A stretch of DNA of 64,000 bases from Neptuniibacter sp. UBA6509 (GTDB lineage Bacteria > Pseudomonadota > Gammaproteobacteria > Pseudomonadales > Balneatricaceae), in assembly GCA_002435145.1 (NCBI GenBank), contig DJLT01000013.1, positions 17,791-81,790 of the forward strand. Direction: 5' to 3'. The stretch's first letter is position 1. Each line of letters starts with the position of its first letter. Both the position numbers and the translations under genes were made by a program. A model generated the notes under the pieces. The model saw only the letters and a program-made list of their open reading frames with translations. It was not told where the DNA came from and did no database searches. Positions 55,456-64,000 of this stretch are shown here, in pieces.

Positions 55456-56166
55456 TTATGGAGTACTCCATCCTTTTTGTACGGATGGGCGCAGGTTAAA
55501 TCGCTCTATATATGTTGTTGTTTGTTTGAATTTAGCTAATTCGACGATAGATTCAGCTTTATAAAATCGTATCAGTGAATCAAGCCAAGGAACGATAGCT
55601 ATATCGGCTATGGAAAACTCTCCTGCAATCCAATCTTGGCCTTCTAGTTGTTGGTTTATCACGTTAAGTAACCGTTTTACTTCGGTTGCGTAGCGTTCTT
55701 TTGGTCGAGGATCTTCGATGTCTTTACCTGCATAGGCATGAAAGTAGCCGAACTGACCAAACATAGGGCCTACACCGCCAACCTGAAACATCAACCACTG
55801 TAATACCTTTGCTTTCTCTACAGCATTGCGCCCGATCAGTTTGCCGCCTTTCTCAGCAAGATAAACTAGGATTGCTCCGCTCTCAAATAAACCGATAGGT
55901 AGCCCGTCAGGTCCGTTAGGATCAATAATGGCGGGTATCTTGTTATTGGGGTTAAGGGACAGGAATTCTGTACTTTTAACGTCACCCTCGGCCAGAGTCA
56001 CCTTATGTGCTTCGTAAGGCAATTCGAGCTCTTCAAGGGCGATCGAGATTTTCACGCCATTGGGAGTGCCCAGCGAATAGAGCTGTAGCTTCTGCGGATC
56101 TTGTGCCGGCCAACGCTGTGAAATTGGGTATTGATCTAAGCTTGGATAATCTGCGGGGTTACTCAT
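55456..56166 (-). CDS. glutathione S-transferase family (YfcG/YghU-like)
   Basis: This 236-residue protein has an N-terminal thioredoxin-like GSH-binding domain (TPNGVKISIALEEL, NPNNKIPAIID with the cis-Pro loop, FESGAILVYLAEK) and a C-terminal helical domain (IADIAIVPWLDSL). The Thr-Pro-Asn-Gly start of helix 1 is that of the YfcG/YghU group, known for disulfide-bond reductase activity with bound glutathione. It lies one base after the ene-reductase gene, so the two are an operon. Confidence 0.9.
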   Translation of the reverse strand: MSNPADYPSLDQYPISQRWPAQDPQKLQLYSLGTPNGVKISIALEELELPYEAHKVTLAEGDVKSTEFLSLNPNNKIPAIIDPNGPDGLPIGLFESGAILVYLAEKGGKLIGRNAVEKAKVLQWLMFQVGGVGPMFGQFGYFHAYAGKDIEDPRPKERYATEVKRLLNVINQQLEGQDWIAGEFSIADIAIVPWLDSLIRFYKAESIVELAKFKQTTTYIERFNLRPSVQKGWSTP

Positions 56167-56167
56167 T

Positions 56168-57262
56168 TTAAGATACCTTTAGTTCTGATAGGTCTAATTT
56201 GGGGTAATCGTTATAGCCTTCAGGGCCCCTTGTATAGAATGTGTTTGGATCTGCTTCGTTAAGTACAGAATTGTTTTCAAAACGGGAAACTAGATCCGGA
56301 TTGGCAATAAAGGGCACCCCAAAAGCGACCGCATTTAGCTGCCCTTCCTGAATAGCAGTATCAGCCTCTTGATGACTGTAGCCCATATTTCCGATCAGAT
56401 TTCCTTGGTAATGTTCACGTGCAAGGTTAATAACATCGCTGCTTTGTTGTCCCAGAAAGTCGGAACGCATAAGGTGCCAGTAGGCTAAGTTATAGTTGTT
56501 TAATCGCTCTGCTAGCCAGAGGGTGAGGCCTAACGGGTCACTGTCTCTCATGCTGTTATAGCCGTTGAGGGGAGAAGTACGCAGGCCAACTTTATCGCTT
56601 CCCCATACATCACATACTGCATCTAATACTTCTAGTAACAGGCGAGCGCGGTTCTCGATATTACCGCCGTAGCTATCGTTTCTCTTATTGCTACTGTCGC
56701 GTAGAAAGGCATCTAGAAGATAGCCATTGGCCCCATGCACTTCTACACCATCAAATCCTGCGGCCTTAGCGTTAATAGCTGCTTGCTGAAAACCGTTCAC
56801 GATATTAGGTATTTCAGTCAGTTCTAAGGCGCGCGGAGTGGTATAGGGTTTCTTCCCCTCCCGAGTATAGACCTCGTCTTCAATCGCTATCGGGCTGGGA
56901 GCTACGGGTTGAATACCTTTGTTAAGATCTGGATGGCAGGCTCGACCACCGTGCCATAGCTGTAAGAAAATTTTGCCCTCTTTTTTATGTACCGCATCGG
57001 TTACTTTACGCCACCCTTCTACTTGCGCTTCAGAGTAGATGCCTGGTTCATTGATGAAGGCGCAACAGTTTTCCATCACCATAGTGGCTTCCGTGATGAT
57101 TAACCCTGCACTGGCTCTGTCTGCATAGTGTTGTGCAATGAGTTGACCGGGAACATGCTCAGCGTCCGAGCGTGCACGTGTTAAAGGTGCCATCAAAATT
57201 CGGTTAGCAAGTTCAACCGAGCCTAGCTTGATTGGGCTAAATAGAGTCGTTTTAGATAACAT
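56168..57262 (-). CDS. Old Yellow Enzyme-family alkene reductase (NemA-like)
   Basis: This 364-residue FMN-dependent barrel reduces activated alkenes, nitrate esters or quinone-like electrophiles. Conserved elements are LANRILMAPLTRARS at the N-terminus, FLQLWHGGRA, the active-site HGANGYLLDAFLRDSSNKR (His/Asn pair), and GNMGYSHQEADTAI near the end. It is co-transcribed with the GST, suggesting an electrophile detoxification pair. No NemR-type regulator is adjacent. Confidence 0.92.
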   Translation of the reverse strand: MLSKTTLFSPIKLGSVELANRILMAPLTRARSDAEHVPGQLIAQHYADRASAGLIITEATMVMENCCAFINEPGIYSEAQVEGWRKVTDAVHKKEGKIFLQLWHGGRACHPDLNKGIQPVAPSPIAIEDEVYTREGKKPYTTPRALELTEIPNIVNGFQQAAINAKAAGFDGVEVHGANGYLLDAFLRDSSNKRNDSYGGNIENRARLLLEVLDAVCDVWGSDKVGLRTSPLNGYNSMRDSDPLGLTLWLAERLNNYNLAYWHLMRSDFLGQQSSDVINLAREHYQGNLIGNMGYSHQEADTAIQEGQLNAVAFGVPFIANPDLVSRFENNSVLNEADPNTFYTRGPEGYNDYPKLDLSELKVS

Positions 57263-57401
57263 GTGTCGCTCTTTAAAAGTTGGTTTGTTTTTCGTAATGC
57301 TATTAAAGAGTTAAAAGTAGAACAGAAAGTTCCCATGCAACAGATTGTTGCAATTATCGCTCGTTAAGGGGGGGATGTATGAGGAGCAATAGTGGATGTA
57401 T

Positions 57402-57427
57402 AAAAAAAGCGGCAGTCGCCGCTTTTT
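57402..57427 (-). terminator. terminator of the second glnK copy
   Basis: The stem AAGCGGC/GCCGCTT with an AGTC loop is followed on the minus strand by a U7 run; a T5 run on the plus side makes it possibly bidirectional. It lies 17 bases after the glnK stop. Confidence 0.85.
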
Positions 57428-57443
57428 AGAAATCTTGGTGTAC

Positions 57444-57842
<399 letters not shown>

Positions 57843-57935
57843 CTACAGTGAACTATAGCGATAAGTATACCTAGAAATATGAAGCATGCTATACGAGATT
57901 AATCTAAGTTTGCGCAAAATTATGCTGAAAAAACA

Positions 57936-57959
57936 AAAAAGGTGCCGAAGCACCTTTTT
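57936..57959 (-). terminator. terminator of amtB
   Basis: The stem AAAAAGGTGC/GCACCTTTTT has a CGAA tetraloop and U/A runs on both sides, 19 bases after the amtB stop. Confidence 0.88.
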
Positions 57960-57978
57960 GTATATCCAATGGTTTAGA

Positions 57979-59235
57979 TTATTTAGCTGAAGTGAACTCT
58001 GGGTATGCTTCCATACCACATTCAGCGATATCTGAACCTTCGTACTCTTCCTCTTCAGATACACGTACACCGATCACAGCTTTGATTGCTAACCAAACAA
58101 CCAAGCTTGCACCGAATACCCAAGCAAAGATAGTTAGAGCGCCGATGATCTGGCCAGAGAACGATGAACCGTCATTTGTTACAGGTACTAATAGTAGACC
58201 TAGTAGACCAACAACACCGTGTACAGAGATTGCACCGACTGGATCATCAATTTTTAGTTTATCTAGCGTTAGGATACTGAATACAACCAACGTACCACCA
58301 ATTGCACCAAACAGTGTTGCCTGAAGAGCAGAAGGTGTTGATGGTTCAGCAGTAATTGCTACTAAGCCTGCCAACGCACCGTTAAGTGCCATTGTAAGGT
58401 CAGCTTTACCGAATAATAGACGTGCTACAACAAGAGCCGCGACTACACCACCGGCTGCAGCAGCGTTGGTATTCATGAATACAACGGCAACAGCGTTTGA
58501 GTTTTCAACATCAGATGTCGCTAGTACAGAACCACCATTGAAACCGAACCAACCTAACCAAAGTACAAATGTACCTAGAGTTGCAAGTGGAAGGTTTGCA
58601 CCTGGGATCGCCGCAACAGCACCATCTTTCGTGTATTTTCCTTTACGTGCGCCTAGTACAAGTACACCCGCTAGTGCAGCTGCTGCACCTGCCATGTGAA
58701 CGATACCAGAACCTGCAAAGTCAGAGAAACCAAGGTCGCCTAGGTTGTACATACCGAATACATCGTTGCCGCCCCAAGTCCAAGAACCTTCCATTGGGTA
58801 GATAATACCTGTCATTACAACAGCGAAAGCAAGGAATGCCCAAAGCTTCATACGCTCAGCTACTGCACCTGACACGATAGACATAGCCGTCGCAACAAAT
58901 ACAACCTGGAAGAAGAAGTCAGCTGAAGGTGCGTACGTCGCTGGTTCTTCAGCGCCCGTGAAACCATCGCCCGTAATACCTGAAAGAAGGTACTCACCGC
59001 CGTACATGACTGCATAACCACATACTAAGTACATGATGCAGGAGATTGCATAAAGAGCGATATTTTTTGTAAGAATTTCAGTGGTGTTTTTAGCGCGTAC
59101 TAGACCCGCCTCTAGCATGGCAAAACCTGCTGCCATCCACATAACTAATGCGCCACATACCAAAAAGTAAAAAGTATCTAGGGCATATTTAAGCTGAGTA
59201 ACATCAGCTGCTGTTGAATTTAATAGTTCTTCCAT
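57979..59235 (-). CDS. amtB: ammonium transporter AmtB
   Basis: This 418-residue channel has 11 predicted helices. The twin pore histidines are visible in GSGIVHMAGAAAAL and ISVHGVVGLLG, with LGWFGFNGGS around the pore gate. There is no cleavable signal; the N-terminus is extracellular, as in many non-enteric Amt proteins. It conducts ammonium when external nitrogen is low and is blocked by GlnK. It lies 40 bases after the first glnK on the same strand. Confidence 0.96.
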   Translation of the reverse strand: MEELLNSTAADVTQLKYALDTFYFLVCGALVMWMAAGFAMLEAGLVRAKNTTEILTKNIALYAISCIMYLVCGYAVMYGGEYLLSGITGDGFTGAEEPATYAPSADFFFQVVFVATAMSIVSGAVAERMKLWAFLAFAVVMTGIIYPMEGSWTWGGNDVFGMYNLGDLGFSDFAGSGIVHMAGAAAALAGVLVLGARKGKYTKDGAVAAIPGANLPLATLGTFVLWLGWFGFNGGSVLATSDVENSNAVAVVFMNTNAAAAGGVVAALVVARLLFGKADLTMALNGALAGLVAITAEPSTPSALQATLFGAIGGTLVVFSILTLDKLKIDDPVGAISVHGVVGLLGLLLVPVTNDGSSFSGQIIGALTIFAWVFGASLVVWLAIKAVIGVRVSEEEEYEGSDIAECGMEAYPEFTSAK

Positions 59236-59275
59236 TGGTCGGTTCCTCCAGAAGCGGTCAGAAAATTAGTCGGTA

Positions 59276-59638
<363 letters not shown>

Positions 59639-59698
59639 TTATTGCTTAATTCGTAAATCGTTTAGCAATAGTTCATTAACGATTTCTGCCCTAGAGAT

Positions 59699-59714
59699 AG
59701 CGAAGGTCGTGCCA
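59699..59714 (-). promoter_or_regulatory. sigma-54 promoter of glnK-amtB
   Basis: On the minus strand the sequence reads TGGCACG-ACCT-TCGCT: the -24 element is perfect, the -12 has one mismatch to TTGCW, and GG and GC are 10 bases apart as required. It lies 85 bases upstream of the glnK start. Confidence 0.75.
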
Positions 59715-59833
59715 GTCTTTATAAAGTTCTTTTAAAACAATTGGTTATGGCTTATTGGCTTTTGTTGTTCATATTTTATGCAATATTATGGGGCGCAGAA
59801 ATATGTGCTGACTCAGTAGATGCTCTTTTTTAG

Positions 59834-59850
59834 TGCGCGGTTTTGGTGCG
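59834..59850. promoter_or_regulatory. NtrC-like enhancer site
   Basis: TGCGCGGTTTTGGTGCG matches the NtrC consensus TGCACCAWWWWGGTGCA at 13 of 17 positions. It lies about 120 bases upstream of the sigma-54 promoter, a normal enhancer distance. A weaker GCGC/GTGC dyad lies at 59793-59808. Confidence 0.6.
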
Positions 59851-59914
59851 CTATTGATTGGTATGCCTGAGTTGCTATAGTTGTGGCAGTTATTGTTTAA
59901 ATTTTGAGGTGAAG

Positions 59915-60169
59915 ATGATTAATCCACAGCTTATCGAAGGCTTAACTGAACAGTTTACTCAGCTACTATCTGGAGAAGCTAAGTTACCTGGGCAGGGTGA
60001 GATGAAAGAGCAGGTGAAGTCATTGCTCCAAGGTACTTTTGATCGTTTAGATATTGTCAGTAGAGAAGAGTTTGATGCGCAAAAGGCGGTTCTACTGCGC
60101 ACCCGAGAGCAGGTTGAAGCGTTAGAGCAGCAATTACTCGCCTTAGATAAGGCAGCGCAAGATAAATAG
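59915..60169 (+). CDS. ubiK: ubiquinone biosynthesis accessory factor UbiK
   Basis: This short coiled-coil protein (84 residues) of the BMFP/YqiC family is needed for efficient aerobic ubiquinone synthesis. The ATG at 59915 follows GAGGTGA; the longer open frame from 59858 is not family-like. The C-terminal half (SREEFDAQKAVLLRTREQVEALEQQLLAL) is the conserved trimerising coiled coil. It lies opposite the glnK-amtB group and upstream of the next plus-strand gene. Confidence 0.9.
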   Translation: MINPQLIEGLTEQFTQLLSGEAKLPGQGEMKEQVKSLLQGTFDRLDIVSREEFDAQKAVLLRTREQVEALEQQLLALDKAAQDK

Positions 60170-60202
60170 AGCACGAGTTAAGTAAAATTCATCCGGAACT
60201 GA

Positions 60203-61867
60203 GTGGGCTTATTTTCCATGATCGAAAACTATGCACAGCAGCTTTTCCTATATTCACCTCAAGCCGTCATTGTGATGGATGTTGAGAGCAAGATACTCGA
60301 AGTAAACACGGCTTTTAAGCAGGTGTCTGGTTATTGCTTAGAGGAGGTTGTTGGACAAAGCCTGCACCTGCTGAGTGCAGCTAAGCTTGCTGATGATTTT
60401 TATGAAACTATCTGGCTTGAATTGATGAATCATGGATCTTGGCAAGGAGAGGTATGGAATCGTCATAAGGACGGAGCTGTTTATCCAGCTTGGTTTAATG
60501 TGATTAAGATATCAGATGATTCAGGCAATCATTCGGGCTATATAGCACAATTTTTTAATAGTAGTTATTTGAAGTCGGCGGAATCCACTAATCAACAAGT
60601 GGCGCAGTATGATGAACTAACTAACCTTCCTAATTGGGATATGTTTCAAGATATCCTGTCTACTCGGATTACACAGAGTAAAGAAGCGAATGAACAGTTA
60701 GCAGTAATGCTGGTCGACCTCGATCGCTTTAAGTGGATCAATGATAATTTAGGCCGTGCAGTTGGGGATAGTTTATTACAGGAAGTTGCGCGTCGTTTGG
60801 GTTCTGTGGTCCGTGATGAAGATGCATTAGCAAGACTGAGCAGTGATGAGTTCGTTATGATGCTGCCAGCGGTTGAGGGCGTTGAATCCGCAATTAAAGT
60901 CGCGCAGCGGGTCGTTGAGCAGTTATCACATGGTATTTTTGTGGATCATCGTGAGATCTTTATTAGCGGCAGTGTTGGGATTTCAATGTACCCAGAACAT
61001 GCTGAGCGTGGTAAAGACCTAGTGAAAAAAGCGGATGTTGCTATGTATGCCGCTAAGCAAGGCGGCCGCAATACCTTTAGGGTATACAGTGAGCTAATGG
61101 AACGCAGTAAGGGCCCGCAAATTCTACGTGAAGAGGATCTTATAACCGCGCTCGTCAGTAATGAAATCCAGATGTCCTACCTGCCTGTTTACAGTATCTA
61201 TAGCCATCAGGTGGTGGCTGTACATGCAAGCCCATACTGGTTGCATGGGGAGTTAGGTCTGGTTTCTTTTTCTGATTTTTCTGCCTTGTTAGAAAATCCC
61301 GATTCTATAAAACAGTATGAAAATTGGCTTAACCAAGAGCTACAATCACTCAATGTTATTTGGGAGCGCTTTCCTAGCCTACGTTTTATTTCACTGCGTA
61401 TAGAAGCTCAACAGCTTAATAGTAAAGATGCTATTCAGCGTTGGGTCTCGCAATTGAGTCAGCATCAAAAATCAGGACGATTAATGATCGATGTTGATAT
61501 TCAGACGGCTTTGGAAAAAGAGGGCGCTGTTTTTGACCTATTGACCAGCGATGCATTGTTATCAATTACTGGTTTTGCATGTGAAAGCCCCGCACTTGAG
61601 CAGATTCGAGATGTGCAACCCGATTTTATTAAGATTGATGCTTCATTAGTGACGACCATGAGCAATGATGAAAGGCGTCGTAAAATAGTGGACTCTATCT
61701 TAGCGATCGCTGATCAATTAAATATAGAAGTGTTGGCTGATGGGCTTAGCACGGCTGGGCAACGTGGTGAACTGATGGGGCAAGGGTGTATGCTGATGCA
61801 AGGCCCTTATTTTGGCACACCGCTGACTTTGGCACAGTTGCTGGAACATTTAGCAGTTGAGCATTGA
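60203..61867 (+). CDS. PAS-GGDEF-EAL protein with both catalytic motifs degenerate
   Basis: This 554-residue protein has an N-terminal PAS domain (about 10-120, YSPQAVIVMDVESKILEVN), a GGDEF-fold domain (about 135-300) and an EAL-fold domain (about 315-550). The cyclase signature reads SSDEF instead of GGDEF. The EAL signature is replaced by ASPYW, and the metal-binding residues normally in DDFGTG are gone. It is predicted to be catalytically dead and to act as a c-di-GMP-binding or protein-interaction regulator. The start is GTG 60203 (weak CCGGA) or ATG 60218. Confidence 0.85.
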   Translation: MGLFSMIENYAQQLFLYSPQAVIVMDVESKILEVNTAFKQVSGYCLEEVVGQSLHLLSAAKLADDFYETIWLELMNHGSWQGEVWNRHKDGAVYPAWFNVIKISDDSGNHSGYIAQFFNSSYLKSAESTNQQVAQYDELTNLPNWDMFQDILSTRITQSKEANEQLAVMLVDLDRFKWINDNLGRAVGDSLLQEVARRLGSVVRDEDALARLSSDEFVMMLPAVEGVESAIKVAQRVVEQLSHGIFVDHREIFISGSVGISMYPEHAERGKDLVKKADVAMYAAKQGGRNTFRVYSELMERSKGPQILREEDLITALVSNEIQMSYLPVYSIYSHQVVAVHASPYWLHGELGLVSFSDFSALLENPDSIKQYENWLNQELQSLNVIWERFPSLRFISLRIEAQQLNSKDAIQRWVSQLSQHQKSGRLMIDVDIQTALEKEGAVFDLLTSDALLSITGFACESPALEQIRDVQPDFIKIDASLVTTMSNDERRRKIVDSILAIADQLNIEVLADGLSTAGQRGELMGQGCMLMQGPYFGTPLTLAQLLEHLAVEH

Positions 61868-61956
61868 TAGGTATATTGTTTATCTATGGGGTCTTGAGGA
61901 TTAGATAAGCCTCATCTTTAAATTACATTTTATAACTCTTCCAAGGATGGAAGCTT

Positions 61957-63471
61957 ATGTCTCTAGCGATTGCGTATACCCGTGCACAGGTAGGTATTGA
62001 TGCCCCTTTGGTCACGGTCGAGGTTCATCTCTCTGGTGGACTACCTAGTTTTTCCCTTGTCGGCCTGCCAGAAACAGCCGTTAAAGAAAGTCGTGAAAGG
62101 GTGCGCAGTGCCCTGATCAATTCGGGTTATGATTTCCCCCAACGGCGTATTACTGTCAACCTCGCGCCAGCTGACTTACCTAAGGATGGCGGTCGCTATG
62201 ATCTTGCTGTTGCGATCGGAATATTGGTTGCGAGTGGGCAGCTTCCAAGTCAGGCGATAGAGTCGGTTGAGTTGGTGGGCGAGCTCGCGCTATCGGGTGA
62301 GTTAAGGCCTATTTTTGGTGTGTTGCCGGTCGCTTTAGCTTGCCGTGAGGTGAAGAGAGGTTTAATACTCCCAGCTAAAAATGCGGAGGATGCTTTACTT
62401 GCCTCCGGGTTAGCTATTTTTCCAGCATCACATCTACTTGATGTGTGTGCTCATTTAAAGTCAGAAACGCCTATTTCACCCGCGCAGGCATCCGCTCAAA
62501 CGTTTGCTTCCAGCAAGATTTATCCTGATCTGAATGATGTCAAAGGACAGCTACAAGCTAAAAGAGCGTTGGAGATCGCTGCGGCTGGATCACATAACCT
62601 GTTGTTAGTCGGGCCGCCGGGAAGCGGAAAAAGCATGTTGGCGAATAGGTTGCCCGGTTTGCTACCAGAGATGACAGAACAGGAGCGTCTTCAAGTTGCA
62701 GCCATTCATTCCATTGCACAGACGAGCAGTAGCGGTGAACTTCTTTGTCAGCGACCTTTTAGAGCGCCCCATCATACAGCTTCCTCTGTGGCGCTGGTCG
62801 GAGGGGGAGGCAATCCAAAGCCCGGTGAGATCTCGTTGGCCCACCAAGGCGTGTTATTTCTTGATGAGTTACCTGAATTTAGTCGTAAGGTTTTAGAGGT
62901 GCTACGTGAGCCCATTGAATCGGGTGAGATTCTCATCTCTCGTGCGGCTAGACAATCGGTATTCCCCGCTAGATTTCAATTAGTGACGGCAATGAACCCG
63001 TGTCCTTGTGGTTATTATGCAGATGGCACTGAACGCTGTCGCTGCAGCCCTGATCAGGTGAGGCGCTATCAATCACGGGTATCAGGCCCGCTGCTTGATC
63101 GTATTGATCTTCAGCTAAGCGTACAGGCATTGTCTCAAAAAGAGTTAATGGGGTTTCCCGATAGTATTGAAGCCAGTGTGCAAGTGAGGGAACGAGTCGT
63201 GGAGGCTAGAGAAAGACAGTTAAAGCGGCAAAAACAGCCGAATCAGTTATTGGCAGGGCGGGAGTTAGAGGCCCTGTGTCGCATTGATGAATCGGATAAG
63301 GAGATGTTGGCGAGTGCGCTGGAAAAGTTGCAGTTATCCGCACGGGCTTATCATCGTATTTTACGGGTTTCCCGTACGATCGCGGATCTTGAAGGCGCCG
63401 ATCAGGTGATGCGAAAACACTTGATGGAAGCACTGAGTTATCGGGTATCTGCTAGAAAGATATTGAAATGA
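61957..63471 (+). CDS. comM: YifB/ComM-family Mg-chelatase-like AAA+ ATPase
   Basis: This 504-residue protein has an N-terminal Lon-like domain (about 1-170), an AAA+ core with Walker A GPPGSGKS and Walker B-region GVLFLDELPEF, sensor-like MNPCPCGYY with a zinc-type Cys cluster (CPCG...CRCS), and a C-terminal helical domain. ComM homologues are helicases promoting branch migration during natural transformation. Full length; the start ATG at 61957 has AAGGA upstream. Confidence 0.93.
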   Translation: MSLAIAYTRAQVGIDAPLVTVEVHLSGGLPSFSLVGLPETAVKESRERVRSALINSGYDFPQRRITVNLAPADLPKDGGRYDLAVAIGILVASGQLPSQAIESVELVGELALSGELRPIFGVLPVALACREVKRGLILPAKNAEDALLASGLAIFPASHLLDVCAHLKSETPISPAQASAQTFASSKIYPDLNDVKGQLQAKRALEIAAAGSHNLLLVGPPGSGKSMLANRLPGLLPEMTEQERLQVAAIHSIAQTSSSGELLCQRPFRAPHHTASSVALVGGGGNPKPGEISLAHQGVLFLDELPEFSRKVLEVLREPIESGEILISRAARQSVFPARFQLVTAMNPCPCGYYADGTERCRCSPDQVRRYQSRVSGPLLDRIDLQLSVQALSQKELMGFPDSIEASVQVRERVVEARERQLKRQKQPNQLLAGRELEALCRIDESDKEMLASALEKLQLSARAYHRILRVSRTIADLEGADQVMRKHLMEALSYRVSARKILK

Positions 63472-63523
63472 GAGGGGAACATCTGATGAATAGTTAGTAT
63501 GAAACAGGGGGGCTATAGAGCGA

Positions 63524-64000
63524 CTATGATTTGGGCAACATCCTTTTGAACTCTTCGAAAGGGACCGGAGGGCTATAAAAATACCCTTGGATCTGGTCGC
63601 AATCGTGCTTGATTAGGAAGTCGAGTTGCTCGCGCGTTTCTACCCCTTCAGCAACAACGGCAATTTTCATATTCTTTGCAAGGCTGATAATTGAGCGAAC
63701 TATCTCAGTGGCTTCCGAAGATTCTTGAACTTGGCTGACAAAGGACCAGTCTACTTTTAACGCGCTGATGGGCAGCTTATGTAGTAGCGCAAATGATGAG
63801 TAGCCCGTACCAAAGTCGTCTAACGAGAAGGTTATTCCCTCTTCTGCTAAAGAGTCTAAACACTCGCGTACATGGTTTTCATCGTTAAAAAGGGCAGATT
63901 CTGTGAGCTCAAACTCCAAAACTGAAGTATCTATAGCCTCTTGTTTGATGATTCGTTTAATCGTATCGACCAGCATGTCATCTTTAAACTGACGGAATGA
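63524..64000 (-). CDS. EAL-domain protein, C-terminal part, running off the right edge
   Basis: The minus-strand frame is open to the window end (codons SFRQFKDD precede the internal ATG at 63976), so only the C-terminal part is seen. Motifs FELTESALF, DDFGTGYSSFALLHKLPISALKVDWSFV and VVAEGVETREQ show an EAL phosphodiesterase domain with conserved acidic residues; the EAL signature itself lies beyond the edge. Domains upstream are unknown. Confidence 0.9.
   Translation of the reverse strand, partial: SFRQFKDDMLVDTIKRIIKQEAIDTSVLEFELTESALFNDENHVRECLDSLAEEGITFSLDDFGTGYSSFALLHKLPISALKVDWSFVSQVQESSEATEIVRSIISLAKNMKIAVVAEGVETREQLDFLIKHDCDQIQGYFYSPPVPFEEFKRMLPKS

Overview
The window is a chromosomal segment of a marine-type gammaproteobacterium, most likely an Oceanospirillaceae relative (inference from gene order and protein style: oxyR-recG, ftsY-ftsE-ftsX-rpoH, thiS-thiG-trmB, rsmD/coaD/ferredoxin, glnK-amtB, ubiK-comM, PutA without a DNA-binding domain, a full arginine succinyltransferase operon). 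It is mostly housekeeping and metabolic DNA, densely packed, with two short accessory zones. I saw no rRNA, tRNA, CRISPR array, insertion sequence or integrase.

Layout. 1-4.2 kb: an RND efflux adaptor and pump. 4.4-13 kb: elbB, divergent hemB, ppk1, an SDR-type protein, the oxyR-recG pair and a DUF501 protein. 13-20.8 kb (accessory zone 1): a 1719-residue MshQ-like secreted protein with three LamG-like repeats, then a compact PAAR-headed cassette: PAAR spike, a 52-residue ORF, an effector-like gene interrupted by a probable 5-base contraction, and a lipoprotein whose start overlaps the out-of-frame stop of the broken gene. 20.9-32.7 kb: ferredoxin, coaD, an M48 lipoprotein protease, a TetR regulator, rsmD with a non-catalytic M16-like gene, a 44-residue membrane ORF, ftsY-ftsE-ftsX, rpoH, DUF423, thiS-thiG and trmB.

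32.8-36.1 kb (accessory zone 2): three copies of a roughly 200-bp structured repeat, the third inverted. Between them lie an mqsRA toxin-antitoxin locus whose toxin is frameshifted, the C-terminal half of an ABC/SMC-like ATPase (TrlF-like) fused at its truncation point to repeat sequence, and a small membrane ORF. Compensatory changes in a repeat stem show that it is conserved as structure.

36-43 kb: proline catabolism, with putA, putP and a divergent Lrp-type regulator (PutR-like). 42.9-45.7 kb: a CpxP-CpxR-CpxA-like envelope stress system with a CpxR-type box in the divergent promoter region and an unusual, highly charged sensor insert. 45.8-53 kb: a tightly coupled six-gene arginine catabolic operon (astC, an M20 peptidase, a DUF1338 protein, astA, astD, astB) with no astE; the M20 enzyme resembles N-acylglutamate hydrolases and may supply the last step. 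53-64 kb: a GGDEF-EAL protein, an ene-reductase/GST pair, a glnK-amtB-glnK nitrogen locus with a sigma-54 promoter and NtrC-like site, ubiK, a GGDEF-EAL protein with both catalytic motifs degenerate, comM, and an EAL gene running off the right edge.

Several start codons were moved from the longest open frame to the start supported by a ribosome-binding site and family length (hemB, rpoH, thiS, trmB, astA, ubiK, the cassette lipoprotein). Family names rest on recognition of motifs and overall sequence; no database search was run.
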